NCBI RefSeq assembly: GCF_026151205.1
Contig: NW_026971894.1
Span: forward strand, 1 to 21,830
Length of the DNA stretch: 21,830 nucleotides
Source of the DNA: Bolinopsis microptera
Lineage: Eukaryota > Ctenophora > Tentaculata > Lobata > Bolinopsidae
Reading direction: 5' to 3'
Part shown: positions 1-9,024 of the stretch, piece by piece
How positions within the stretch are numbered: the stretch's first letter is position 1
Layout of the letters: the number at the start of each line of letters is the position of its first letter
Position numbers and translations under genes: made by a program
Notes under the pieces: model-generated
Database searches by the model: none
What the model was told of the DNA's origin: nothing
The model's input: the letters and a program-made list of their open reading frames with translations, nothing else

Positions 1-477
1 ACAAACCCCCCCAACAAAAGACCATCCCCCCCCCCCCCTTTTACCGTAAAATTTAAGTAGCAAAAGGGGGTGTTACCCCCGCACGTTTTTTTGAAAAATT
101 GGAAAACTGGGGGAAATTTTTTTGCAAAAACCTTTGGTAAAAACGGTTATACAAAAAAAAAACCCCAAATGGGGGGTTTTTGTGGGGGAAAACGTTGCCC
201 TTTGCGGGCCCCCCCCCCCCAAAAAAAAAACCGCCCCCCCTGTTTTTTTGGCCGCCCCCTCCCCCCTTTTGGGGGGGCCCCCCCCCCCCCCTAAAAATTG
301 AAAAAAAATTTAGGTGGGGAAAATTTTTTTTTAGGAAATCCCCCCGGGAAAAAAACCTCTAAAAAAAGGGTAAAAACCTAGAGCCCAAAACGCGCAGTTT
401 TTTTTCCCCGACTTTAAAATTTTAAGTTTTCGAAAAATTGGGGCCCCCCCCCCCCCCCATTTAAACGACCCCCTTTT

Positions 478-533
<56 letters not shown>

Positions 534-1945
534 AACGGGTCCACCCCCCTGTTTAACGCCCCACGCCAAATGGCCCCCCCTAAGAACTTTTGGAAAGGTT
601 TAAAAGGCCGGTTTTTTGGGTTAGGAAGGAAAAAAAAAAACGGTGAGGGTTTTTTTGAACTTTTCCTTTTTTTTTTCAATAACCTTATTTTGGCAAATAC
701 CAATTTTCGCCCATTCCAGCCCCCCAAAAAATCACTACCAAAAAAAACTGGTTTTGGGGCCCCCCCAAAAATAAAAAAAACCAAAAAAAAAGTTTTTTTC
801 CTTTATTTTCCCCCCCAGATTGGGGTTTAAATTTGGGGGGCCCCGGTCCCCCCGCGTAAAACGCTTTTTCCCCCTTTAGTGGGAAAAGCCAGGGTTTAAG
901 GGGGGGCAAAAAAAACCCAAACCAAGATCACAAAATCTGAAAAAAAACCATAGATCTCAGGCAAAAAAACTAAGCTCTACAAAAAAGCAGAAAAAAAACT
1001 CCAGACCCGAAAAAAAACAAAAAACAAAACTCCCCCCCCCCCCGGGGGCTGCAACAAAAAGGAAGTTAAACAGAACCAAATTTTTTTTTCCCCCCAAGGG
1101 CAACCAAAAGCCAAAAAAGACCGCCCCCCCCCCACCCCCCCCCCCCCTAACGTTAAAGCAGGCCCTTTGAGCAGTTTTTTTTTGGAACTGTTTAAAAAAA
1201 GGCCCTGCGTCCCAACCAAGTGGGTAAAGAGACTGAAAAAACAAAAAAAAAAAACTCAACATTTTAAAAAAAACCCCCAATAAAGTTGCATGTTTCCCGA
1301 TAAAAAAAAAACCCCCAACCCCAATACTTAAAAATGAATGAAAAAACATCCTGCTGAATAGACCTAAAAATTGCGAAAAGAAAAAAATTAATAAACTCCC
1401 CAAAAAAACAAACATCCCCCAAAAACGCCCCCCAAAGAACCTTTTAAAAAAAGAAAAGGCCCCCAAACAAGCAGTAAAAAATCCCCATTAATAACGCTAA
1501 AAGAAAAACGAACGTAAAGTTTTTTTAAGCCACACTGCCCTTGCCCCCCCCCTGATTAAACAAGCCCCAAAAAAAAACCAATATCAGTTTCCAAAACGCA
1601 GACAATCCCGCCGTTTTTGGAAAAAGATGAAAAAAAAGGGGCCCCATTGTCCCGAGAATGGTTTTTTTTTGCAAAAAACTAAAGCCCCGTCCCCCCCCCC
1701 CAAAACCCCTTTTTTGGGGAAACCCCCCAAAAGGAACCTCCCCCCAAACCCCCCTTTTAACCCCCCCATAAACATTAAAGAAATACAATATCAAACCCCT
1801 CAAATTTTAAAAAATGGGGAAGGCAGTAGGCCCCCCCGAACAAAAAATTTCCCCCCCAAAGAACCCCCTAAAATATGCCCCCCCCTAAAAATTTTCTACA
1901 GAAAAATATCCTACCCCACATTTAAACCAAATCTTTAGTGCGAAA
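1..1945. other. Low-complexity, homopolymer-inflated region without a credible gene
   Basis: Nearly every base belongs to a run of C, G, A or T, with many runs of 7 to 17 bases. Open frames on both strands translate to long strings of Pro, Gly, Lys or Phe, which is what such runs give in any frame. I see no splice pattern, RNA gene or protein motif. The texture matches the unpolished end of a long-read contig rather than a biological low-complexity domain, although real poly-purine/poly-pyrimidine DNA cannot be excluded. Confidence 0.7.
480..531. repeat. 52-base poly-C tract
   Basis: This is an uninterrupted run of C with no other base. A genuine C tract of this length is rare, and long-read chemistries misjudge homopolymer length, so the true length is probably shorter. 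It creates the spurious poly-Pro (plus) and poly-Gly (minus) frames around it. Confidence 0.9.
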
Positions 1946-1951
1946 TGGAAA

Positions 1952-2323
1952 CTAATGTTTATCCATCATTTTACAGAGGGAAATCTTTTTATGGCACCAG
2001 GGGGTACTCTGCAGAAGCCCCCTGAACCAAAACCCAAAAGGCCTAGTTAAAAGAGTTTCCCTCAGGCCCCCTATTGTCCCCCTAACTCCAACGTAACTAG
2101 GGAAAGCCGCCCTTGAAGTCCCATTATAAAACACCATTTCATACTGGGTCAGGAGAACAGATAGCTGAGTACTAGGAAAGTAAAGACTGGGAGACCCTCC
2201 CTTGCCCCCCCCCACCCCCCCCCCCCCCAAAAATGCCGCTGCAGTGGGGGAGGACTGGGGGGGGGCGGGCGCGGGGGGGGAACTATTGTTAGGAGCGCGA
2301 TAAATTGTATAGATTGGACCCAA
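1952..2323 (-). other. Unrecognised minus-strand open frame, second half protein-like
   Basis: A 123-codon frame runs on the minus strand. Its first ~45 residues come from G/C runs (2200-2280) and are Pro/Gly-rich noise. The rest (about 2190 down to 1952) has ordinary composition, including the stretch RAAFPSYVG. I do not recognise the family. On the plus strand the same DNA has a possible splice acceptor (TTTTACAG ending at 1974) followed by a short Met-initiated frame from 1990 to 2048 rich in Lys and Pro. The two readings compete. It could be a gene fragment or simply chance. Confidence 0.13.
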
Positions 2324-2539
2324 CGCACCACCTAACTTTAATATCTGTAAGTGAAAGGATAGGAAAAAAAATATAATATAAAAATGGGGGGATGGGAAAA
2401 TGGAGAATTGAGGGGGGAAAATTTTTAGGGGGGTTTTTTGAATTTAATTGTGGTATAATTTTGGAAGTCAATTGTTTTTAAGTGTATTTGCGAAAGGAAA
2501 AGCCCTGGTTTCCCCCCCCTTTGGCGAAAACCAATGACA

Positions 2540-2933
2540 TCAATGTTTTAGCAAGGAAATTTTGTTTTTGGGTCCAAAATACCAAAAAGCTGCAGAAATT
2601 AAGAATTGACCAAAACCCATCCGCTCCTGGAGTTTGAAAACCTCCAACGGAAATCCTTTCCAAAGTGAATTGCCCCAAAAGCCTTCCAGGGCAGTGATTT
2701 TTACCTCTTTACCTTTGCTGGCGCTGCCTGTTACCACCCTAAGGAGGGTAATGGGTATTATCATTTTTCACTAACCCTGCCGACCCAATAACCACTCCTT
2801 TTGACCCCAGAACTACCCTCTCTGCCCCCCACTCCTTCCTTTTTTGCCAATAATAAATGGGAAGGTATGGCAGATGGATGGCAGGATTTTCGGTGGATGA
2901 AGGAACAAGAAAAAAATCTGCGTGGATAGCCAT
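2540..2933 (-). other. Patchwork of overlapping minus-strand frames, unrecognised
   Basis: Two minus-strand frames overlap by a few codons in different phases: one from 2933 to 2739, the other from 2764 to 2540. Joined by a single frameshift they would give about 130 residues of ordinary composition. A third phase (2678-2478) repeats part of the same stretch, as expected if a homopolymer length error moves the frame. The segment 2640-2700 lies beside inflated runs (CCCC, TTTT), which supports a sequencing frameshift. No motif is recognised. The plus-strand frame starting at 2930 faces away from it. Confidence 0.15.
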
Positions 2934-3742
2934 GCGCTATTTGCAGAGAAATTTTTTGGCTGAATTGTATTTTTAAAACTACTTGTTTACGCAAGACAGA
3001 GAGACCCCTGAGAAATTTGTTCCTTTCTCTACCTTATAGCAAAACAAAACATATTCGCATGGAAGAAAAAGTAGAAAGCCAGTTAAAAGAGTTAAACCCT
3101 GGTAAGAGGCCATGGGGGAGGAAAAAGAAGTGTTGCGTCACTGGGATCCCCCAGACTTTGGCCCACAAATACTTGACCAATTACTCAACCGCTGTAAATC
3201 CCCATTCTCCCCAAGCCTAACTGTTTGCTTTTAAAGAAAAGTACAACAAAGTTGGGGCTGGGGAAAAGTCCCCCGAATTTTATCCAACTTTTGGACCAAC
3301 CAATAAGGTTGGTGAAGATTTTTTAAAACGAGGCACCCTTGTTTACCCCCCCAGTACCTTACTTACCTGCGTTGAGTATAACAACCTGGCAATAGGCAAT
3401 TTTTTTGGCCGCATCCCCAGAAGAGAAAAATCCTTTCAGAAAACGTGGATGGTTAAAAAATGTCCAAGAGCGCAAACAATTTTGAGGGGCGATCAAATGA
3501 ATACCTCCAACTTTACCCCGAAATCCCAATCATAACCGAGACCCTTTATGCCTCCGTTTTTTTTTGTTTATTGGTACCTTCCATACAACAGAGAAGGGTT
3601 TTTTTTTTTGGCTAATTCTCGCTTGGAAAAACAAAATGCTCGAGGAAAGTTTGGGGTAAGAAACATCCAAATCAGTATTTTTCAAAACCATTTTTTAGAG
3701 GTGGGATGTAAAAATAAAAAGACAAATATGAAAAATTTGTAA
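2930..3742 (+). pseudogene. Unrecognised ~270-codon reading frame interrupted by two TAA stops
   Basis: One plus-strand phase stays open from just after a TAG at 2927 to a TAA ending at 3742, broken only by TAA at 3218-3220 and TAA at 3533-3535. In AT-rich DNA this is far fewer stops than chance predicts. The middle segment (3221-3535, ~104 codons) has no ATG, GTG or TTG near its start, so simple ORF calling misses it. It reads as an ordinary soluble protein, with pieces such as EKSPEFYPTFGPTNKVGEDF and RREKSFQKTWMV. A splice-like acceptor lies at 3037-3039 (CTACCTTATAG) and a donor-like GTAAGA at 3102. They could bound a 62-base exon, but the frame also runs through both. No family is recognised. 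It could be a decayed gene or transposon ORF, or a live gene hit by consensus errors. The minus strand also has a good donor (CGCAG/GTAAGT near 3370), so strand is not fully settled. Confidence 0.35.
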
Positions 3743-3853
3743 TGTAAAATTACTTTAATTTTTGACAGATAATAACACAAATTCACTTATATAGCGTCCC
3801 CAAACTGGAGAGGGACCATGGAAAATTTGGGGTTTTAGGTTTCCTTTAATACT

Positions 3854-4096
3854 TTAACTTTTTTTTTTGGGTTTAGTTGTTATTATTTTTTTTTTCCAGA
3901 GTTTCTTACATGTTAACTTATTCAGATCCCCTAGAGTTTTTTTTGATACACTAACTGTTCGGATTTTGTGGTAAAGTTTCTTAGAATAATTAATAACCTG
4001 TTTGTTTTGGATTAAAACTACCATGGGTGGGATGATAACACAGGAATATTGGAAAGTTAGTGTGGGGTTCCAGATTCCCGACGGTGTGAGAAACAT
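3854..4096 (-). other. Unrecognised 80-codon minus-strand ORF
   Basis: The frame begins with ATG at 4096 and ends with a Lys-rich tail. The final residues come from a T/A-rich stretch (3855-3900), so the basic tail may only reflect base composition. The first ~25 residues (to about 4020) have a mixed hydrophobic composition. No motif, neighbour or splice signal supports it, and an ORF of this size occurs by chance in DNA like this. Confidence 0.12.
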
Positions 4097-4140
4097 TTAA
4101 CCATGGTTGTTCTGTGCAATCAAGCTCGCTTAAAATCCAT

Positions 4141-4375
4141 CACTAACAACTGTTAATGGTCTCTATTCAACATGTTTTTTGCCTGATAAATCACAGTAAC
4201 CAAATATTAATTTTCTCCTATTCAACATGTTTGTTTATTAAATAATTCAAACAGTAACAAATTATTATATACTTTCCCCTAATTCAACATGTGTTTGGTT
4301 AAATATTCCACTATAACAAATGTATAATTTTTCCCTCTTAATTCACATGGGAAATGCTGAATACTTTGCTTTCTC
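4141..4375. repeat. ~58-bp AT-rich tandem repeat, about 4 copies
   Basis: The landmark TATTCAACATG recurs at about 4163, 4218, 4279 and (as TTAATTCACATG) 4338, giving spacings of 55, 61 and 59. Each landmark is followed by a T-rich stretch, then A(G/T)TAACAAAT, then TATTAATTTTCTCC or a variant. A partial copy precedes the first landmark. The array is bounded by unrelated AT-rich sequence. Confidence 0.75.
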
Positions 4376-4814
4376 CAAAGTTAATTAATGGCACCCCCTC
4401 TAATATGTCTTGGGTGTCGAGAAAACGGGAGACTAATTCGTCCCTCAAAAAACCAAAAAAATTGTCAAATCCATTGTAAAAATTATCAAATATATTCAAA
4501 CAAAACTCCCAAACAATACAAAAACTAAATCACCAATCAAAACCGTCATTAGATTTTTTTTGTTTCCCCCCATAACAAACCGCCCAATTTTCCCAAATAA
4601 CACACAACTTTTTAAATCCACTGCCTGAAAAATTTACTGCTATTTAATTTTATAAATTGTGGAAAGGGTTTCCCGAAGAGACTATTTTTCATATTTGAAT
4701 GAATCAAACATATAAAACTTAAATGAAAACATAAAAATTATCTATAATTGACTATACGAATTGGTAAATGAAAAACCACATCCTTTCTCAAACCGTATAT
4801 ATTTAAATTCAATC
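4376..4814. other. AT-rich intergenic stretch
   Basis: Frequent stops occur in all frames, with A-rich runs containing TTATCAAAT-like words. I see no gene, RNA or clear repeat here. Confidence 0.6.
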
Positions 4815-5060
4815 TTACATTACGTGAAGTAAATTAAAAAGACAAAAAAAAAAATTAAAGCCCACATGATATTCCATAATACCAAAACCAAGAATGCTAT
4901 TAACCAGAAAACGCAGTTTTATTTGCTCCTTCATCACAAAAACAAATATGATAATGAAAAAAACTGTTATCTGAAGTATATTTAGAACATCAACCAAGGT
5001 AAACCTTTGGAATTCAACTGTAACCAAGTGAGCGCGCGCCCAGATAAATTGGATGGGCAA
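4815..5060 (-). other. Unrecognised hydrophobic 81-codon minus-strand frame
   Basis: The frame starts at a TTG, not an ATG. Its residues ~24-45 are a Leu/Ile/Val/Phe-rich segment that would score as a membrane helix, with a second hydrophobic stretch near the C-terminus (~58-78). AT-rich DNA with A runs on the plus strand automatically gives Phe/Ile/Leu on the minus strand, so this is weak evidence. No family is recognised and nothing nearby supports a gene. Confidence 0.1.
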
Positions 5061-5094
5061 GAAGAAACCACCTCAAAACTGGAAAGGCCAGGTG

Positions 5095-5143
5095 GTAACC
5101 ATGTTGATTATTGGTATTACCACTGCTGTGTTACCATGGTTAC
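5095..5143. repeat. Inverted repeat GTAACCATG / CATGGTTAC
   Basis: Perfect 9-bp arms at 5095-5103 and 5135-5143 are separated by 31 bases. The right arm lies inside TTACCATGGTTAC, itself nearly palindromic. The same ACCATGGTAA core dominates the repeats at 7181-8085, and CCCATGGC recurs at 5220. Such termini are seen in MITE-like elements of several animals, but no target-site duplication is evident. Confidence 0.6.
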
Positions 5144-5323
5144 TGCATCTATCAAAATAAAACATTGAAACTAAGATTAAGAACGTCTAATCATGTTGAG
5201 TGAATGAATGGGTGCTGTACCCATGGCAACAAAATTTTAATAATCTCACTGGAGAAAGCCCATACAAAAAACCACATCCCCAACAACAGATCAATTAAAA
5301 CTTACTAATTGGGTCTTTAAACT

Positions 5324-5364
5324 CCCATTAACCAAGTAGTTAATGGGCTAATGAGTTAATTAGC
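5324..5364. repeat. Two abutting perfect hairpins
   Basis: CCCATTAAC (5324-5332) pairs with GTTAATGGG (5339-5347) across the loop CAAGTA. The last G (5347) also starts GCTAAT (5347-5352), which pairs with ATTAGC (5359-5364) across the loop GAGTTA. Both stems are perfect. Confidence 0.7.
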
Positions 5365-5469
5365 TTATAAACTAGCTCTGATACACAAAGTTTTATTAAC
5401 AGCTTATTGGAGTCCAGCTCTCAAATCAAAATCCACCTCCCTCAGGAATGACAAGCCCTGGTCCTGTAA

Positions 5470-6665
5470 TCACGTGACGTAACCAAACACAGTGATATGA
5501 CGCAGTTACCAAGAGGAGACGACACTCTGACGTCACTACAAGGCATCCAGGTGCGGTTCCTCCTACCCTTGTTGCAAACACGTGAATATCACGCAGTTAC
5601 CAAGGAGACGACACTCTGACGTCACTTACAAGGCATCAGGTCGGTTCCTCCTACCCTTGTTGCAAACACGTGATATCACGCAGTTACCAAAGGAGACGAC
5701 ACTGTGACGTCACTACAAGGCGTCAGGTCGGTTCCTCCTACCCTCGTTGCAAAACACGTGATATGACGCAGTTATCAAGGAGAACGACACTATGACGTCA
5801 CTACAAAGGCGTCAGGTCGGTTCCTCCTACCCTCGTTGCAAACACGTGATATCACCAAAAGTTTTATTTAACCAAAGGTGACGAACCACTAGTTGACTAT
5901 CACTACAAGGCGTCAAGGTCCCCCGGTTTGTTTCCGTCCTCTACCCGCGTTGCCCCCCCAAAACACTGGTGGATACAAAACGCAAGGTTAACCAAGAAAC
6001 GACAACTATGAAAAAGGAAACGGTCCCCCCACTTCAAGGCGTCCCCCAGGTCCACCGGTTCCTCCTACCCTCAGTTTGGTGTAAAACAACTGTGATAGTC
6101 ACCGCAGTTACCAAAGGAGTAACGACCAACTAATACCGACACTAAACAAGGCCCGGGTCAAGGTCGGGTTTTCCTTCCCTCCCCTAACCCTTCGTTTTTG
6201 CTAAACACGTGGAATATTCAACGCAGTTTACCCCAAGGGAAGACGACACTATAGAAAAACGTCCAATACTGAGTACAAGGGCCCCGTTCCCCAGGTCGAG
6301 TTATTCCCCTCCTACCCTGGTTGCATACCACCGGGGAATAATCCATCGCAAGTAGTACCAAAGGAGACGACAAACCTTAAATGGAAAACTGTCCCTCCCA
6401 CACTACAAGGCGTTCAGGTCGGGTGTCCCTACCTACCCCTCCCGTTTGTGCAAACTTACGTGGATATCACGTGCAAAAAAAGTTACCAGGAGACACGACC
6501 AACTCTGACGGTCAACTACAGTAGGCGGTCGCCCCAGGTCCGGTTTTTCCTCCTAACCCTCGATTGCAATCACGTGATATTCCACGCAAGTTTACCCATG
6601 GAACGGACAACTCTGACGTCACTACAAGCGTCAGGTCGGTTTATAGCCTCCTACCCCTCGTTATG
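5470..6665. repeat. ~88-bp minisatellite with CRE and E-box in each clean copy
   Basis: About 11 to 13 tandem copies are present. Copies at 5487-5870 are clean: CACGTG occurs at 5579, 5667, 5755 and 5843, exactly 88 bases apart, with an extra flanking CACGTG at 5471. The order inside a unit is CACGTGATATCACGCAG, then TTACCAAGGAGACGACACT, then TGACGTCACTACAAGG, then CAGGTCGGTTCCTCCTACCC, then TGTTGCAAA. Intact TGACGTCA lies at 5528, 5617, 5705, 5793 and 6614. TGACGTCA is the CRE bound by CREB/ATF bZIP proteins and CACGTG is the E-box bound by bHLH factors such as USF or MYC/MAX. Copies between about 5870 and 6600 are swollen by inserted bases and lose most sites. Confidence 0.9.
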
Positions 6666-7180
6666 ACTGAAGTTGTTGTGAGAGGAAGGAAGAAGTGAAA
6701 AACAACCGGTAAATTAATAATAAAACTGGTCCCCCGCTGGGTTAGAAAATAAACTGCTGGCTCCCTAACTGGCCGCCGTTAGAATACCCTGCCTGGGCTA
6801 GTCCGGGTCCCCCCTGAAAATGAAGGGAGTGTTGACCATGGTATTAAACGGCAGAATGATAATTCTGAAAGCCAAAAGAAACATTATGGCAAACCCCCCT
6901 GTCCCCCCTCCTTCATGTACGCGACTCAACTTGTTTAAACATGACCACTGCCACTGGGGGGGGGGGGGGGGTTAACTAAAGGTATATTACCTTTCCAGGG
7001 AAGAGAGCATGTTTTTCTGGTCGTTGTAACTGGACCCCCCCAGAATTGAACTGGGTTTCTCCATACTTCTCCCATCCACCTATTTACCCATCCGTATACC
7101 CATAACCGTCCCTCCATTGTTGCATAGCTTTCCAAGGGCGGCGGGGGATACACTACCTGGAAAACAACATTACTTTGTAA
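6666..7180. other. Non-repetitive spacer, no gene recognised
   Basis: The sequence between two arrays contains a 16-base G run at 6956-6971 and a C-rich stretch of CCATCCA/CCCATCC words at 7070-7100. The 72-codon minus-strand frame over 6935-7153 is built largely from these runs and I do not support it. An isolated ACCATGGTA at 6837 echoes the neighbouring repeat family. Confidence 0.55.
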
Positions 7181-7470
7181 CCATGGTAAAAAAAAACAAG
7201 ATTAACTATACTTGTGAAACCATGGTAATCAAGAATTTATTATACTTTGTTTAAAAACCATGGTAAACAAGAGTTACTGGGGTACATGGTAATTTCCAAT
7301 GGTATCCAAAGATTTCATTACATTGTAAAACCTAGGTTGAACAAGATTACTGTTAAAACTTGTAACCATGGGTTTAACAAGTATGAATACAACCCAACTA
7401 TCCTGTACCATGGGTTTAGTAGTAACTCCAGTTGGCTAAACATGGGTAATCGAATTACTACCTTTTAACA
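7181..7470. repeat. ACCATGGTAAACAAGATTA tandem repeat, ~30-35 bp
   Basis: Copies are recognisable by ACCATGGTAA followed by CAAGATTA and CTTTGTAA. Good examples are near 7181, 7219 and 7257, and degenerate ones continue to 7450 (ACCATGGGTTTAACAAG, TACCATGGGTTTAG, ACATGGGTAATCG). A 73-codon plus-strand frame across this block (7247-7468) is a translation of the repeat. Confidence 0.7.
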
Positions 7471-8085
7471 ATAACTATAACATCCATAACAACATTCAGT
7501 AACCAGGGGGGTAACTAACCTTCCTGAAATAGAAAGCATAAGCAAACTACGCCAAGTAATCCATGGGTAACCCCCCTAATACCCTGTGGCTTTAAAATTA
7601 GAAAAGCATAACAACACGCCCCAAAGTACATGGGTAACTAACCTGTTGGCTTTATTAGAAGCAATAACAGTACACGGGGTGGGTGTGGTGCCCGTGGCGA
7701 TGCAACATTGAACCATGGTTTAATCTAAACTCAGTGCTTTTATTAGATGCAGAACAACACGGCCATAGTAACCTTGGTTAAAACTAAACCGTATGCGTGA
7801 AATGTAGAAAAAAAGCCTAACAACAACGGCGACAACCCGAGAATCAGGATATATGGGTGTAGAGTTCTAACCCCTTGTGTGGTGGGTCGATCTACAGTTG
7901 ATGGTGCGAAAGCATAATCTTCACGCATGTAAATCCCATGTATCTAACCTGTTTGCCATTGTATATTAGATGCAATAACCAACACCGCTGTAAAAATAAC
8001 CCAGGGTAACTTAACCTGTTGGGCTTGTTTATTAAGAAAAGCAACAACGACGTCAGTAACCATGGTAACTAACCTGTGCTTTAAG
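7471..8085. repeat. ~55-60-bp repeat with CCATGGGTAACTAACCTGT core
   Basis: The recurrent order is AGTAACCATGGGTAACTAACC, then TGTTGGCTTTATTAGAAGC, then ATAACAACACGCC. Copies are visible near 7500, 7560, 7629, 7713, 7770, 7937, 7998 and 8055. A region at about 7830-7930 departs from the unit and may be a short insertion or a badly read copy. This family shares only the ACCATGG(G)TAA core with the preceding array, so the two may have a common origin or may have converged. Confidence 0.75.
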
Positions 8086-8253
8086 CCGGGAGGCTGGAAA
8101 GGTGTGCAAAACCACATCCTCTATATAAACGAAGAATAAAAGGGTACCGAAGGTCCCGCTTGGGTTAAAAGCCCTGGTTGCCACAAGAAACCTGGCTGAT
8201 TCTTTGGGTGAAGGCCCCTGTGACCCATAAACATTCAAGCTACCTGAAGTCAA
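8053..8253 (-). pseudogene. Possible non-LTR retrotransposon reverse transcriptase fragment
   Basis: A minus-strand frame of 66 codons, starting at a TTG, encodes PSGTFGTLLFFVYIEDV at residues 31-47 (8163 down to 8113). LINE reverse transcriptases of the Jockey/CR1 type carry a block of the form PQGTVLGPLLFLxYINDL, in which the P-G-T, G-x-LLF and YI-x-D positions match here with one residue missing. The next block in those enzymes reads V-R-L-F-A-D-D and holds the catalytic Asp pair. Here SRL (residues 57-59) is seen and the sequence then runs straight into the ACCATGG repeat, so the catalytic Asp pair is absent. It is likely a truncated relic cut by the array. The similarity was judged by eye over about 17 residues, so chance remains possible. 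Confidence 0.3.
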
Positions 8254-8269
8254 CCGGGGCTAAACGTAC

Positions 8270-8945
8270 CTTTACAGTTTACTAAATAGGTTTTTTTACG
8301 TTTACAGTTTTGGGAAATAATTGAAGTTAATAGTTTTTTGTAGTTGGTTATTTTTAACCTAAATGGTTGTTAAATCTCACACCTATAAATTAACTAAACT
8401 AAAATTTGTTAAACGTAAAACTAAGATTTTTCTAACCCTATATGTTAAAACTGAAACACCTAAAATTTTACTTGTAACTAAAATGTTGTAAACGAACACC
8501 GGAAATATCTAACTAAATTGTTAAACGAACAACTAATAAATTAAAGTACTAAAGCTGAAAACTAACCACTAAAATTAAACGTTAACTAAATGTTAAACCT
8601 AACACGTAAAAATATCAACGAACTTATGTTAAACTATCACGTACTTAATCTCACTAAATGTTTATTACTTAACACTAATTTGAAATCTAACTGAAAAGTG
8701 TAGAACTAAACACAAATGAAAAAATGTACTAATAATGTTTTATACTGGTATAAATTAAACTTACTAAATTGGTGAAACCCTAACAACGAAATAGTATTAT
8801 TTTTGTAACTAATTGTGTAAACTAAACCACTATATTAAACTAACCAAAATTGGGTTTAAAACTTAAACACGACAATTAAGTTAAATAGGAAAATGTTGTT
8901 TGGTGAAACTTAAACATCTAAAATTTAAACTAAATAATTAACTTT
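8270..8945. repeat. AT-rich ~35-bp tandem repeat (GTTAAACTAACAC...)
   Basis: The word GTTAAAC or a close variant recurs at about 8485, 8520, 8592, 8628, 8660 and 8699, spacings of 32 to 39 with one double interval of 72. It is followed by (C)TAACAC, AAAATAT and CTAACTAAAT. The array holds roughly 18 copies, is very A/T-biased and has no open frame. Confidence 0.7.
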
Positions 8946-8954
8946 ACCCTAATC

Positions 8955-8985
8955 GGCGACGCAGCGGTACCCGTCCGTTGTCGCC
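8955..8985. repeat. Short inverted repeat GGCGAC / GTCGCC
   Basis: Perfect 6-bp arms at 8955-8960 and 8980-8985 lie in a small GC-rich island (8953-9035) between the AT-rich 35-bp array and the first 27-bp array. It may be a boundary remnant of an element. Confidence 0.4.
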
Positions 8986-9024
8986 TCCAAAAGCAACCAA
9001 GTACACACTTTTGCCGTTTCGTGG

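Noticed and set aside
461-830. Poly-Pro and poly-Gly ORFs on opposite strands
   Set aside because: Both come from the single 52-base C run, which is probably inflated.
1955-1990. Minus-strand text TTTCCCTCTGTAAAATGATGG resembling part of mammalian-type MIR SINEs
   Set aside because: The match is about 20 bases, with no A/B box promoter or further SINE core nearby, and the rest of the window does not look mammalian.
2060-2140. Minus-strand stretch RAAFPSYVG recalling the actin N-terminal segment
   Set aside because: Only about seven residues agree and the strongly conserved residues that follow in actins are absent.
3295-3313. Perfect 7-bp hairpin ACCAACC-AATAA-GGTTGGT
   Set aside because: It is short, lies within the coding-like frame at 2930-3742, has no T run after it, and is of a size expected by chance in 20 kb.
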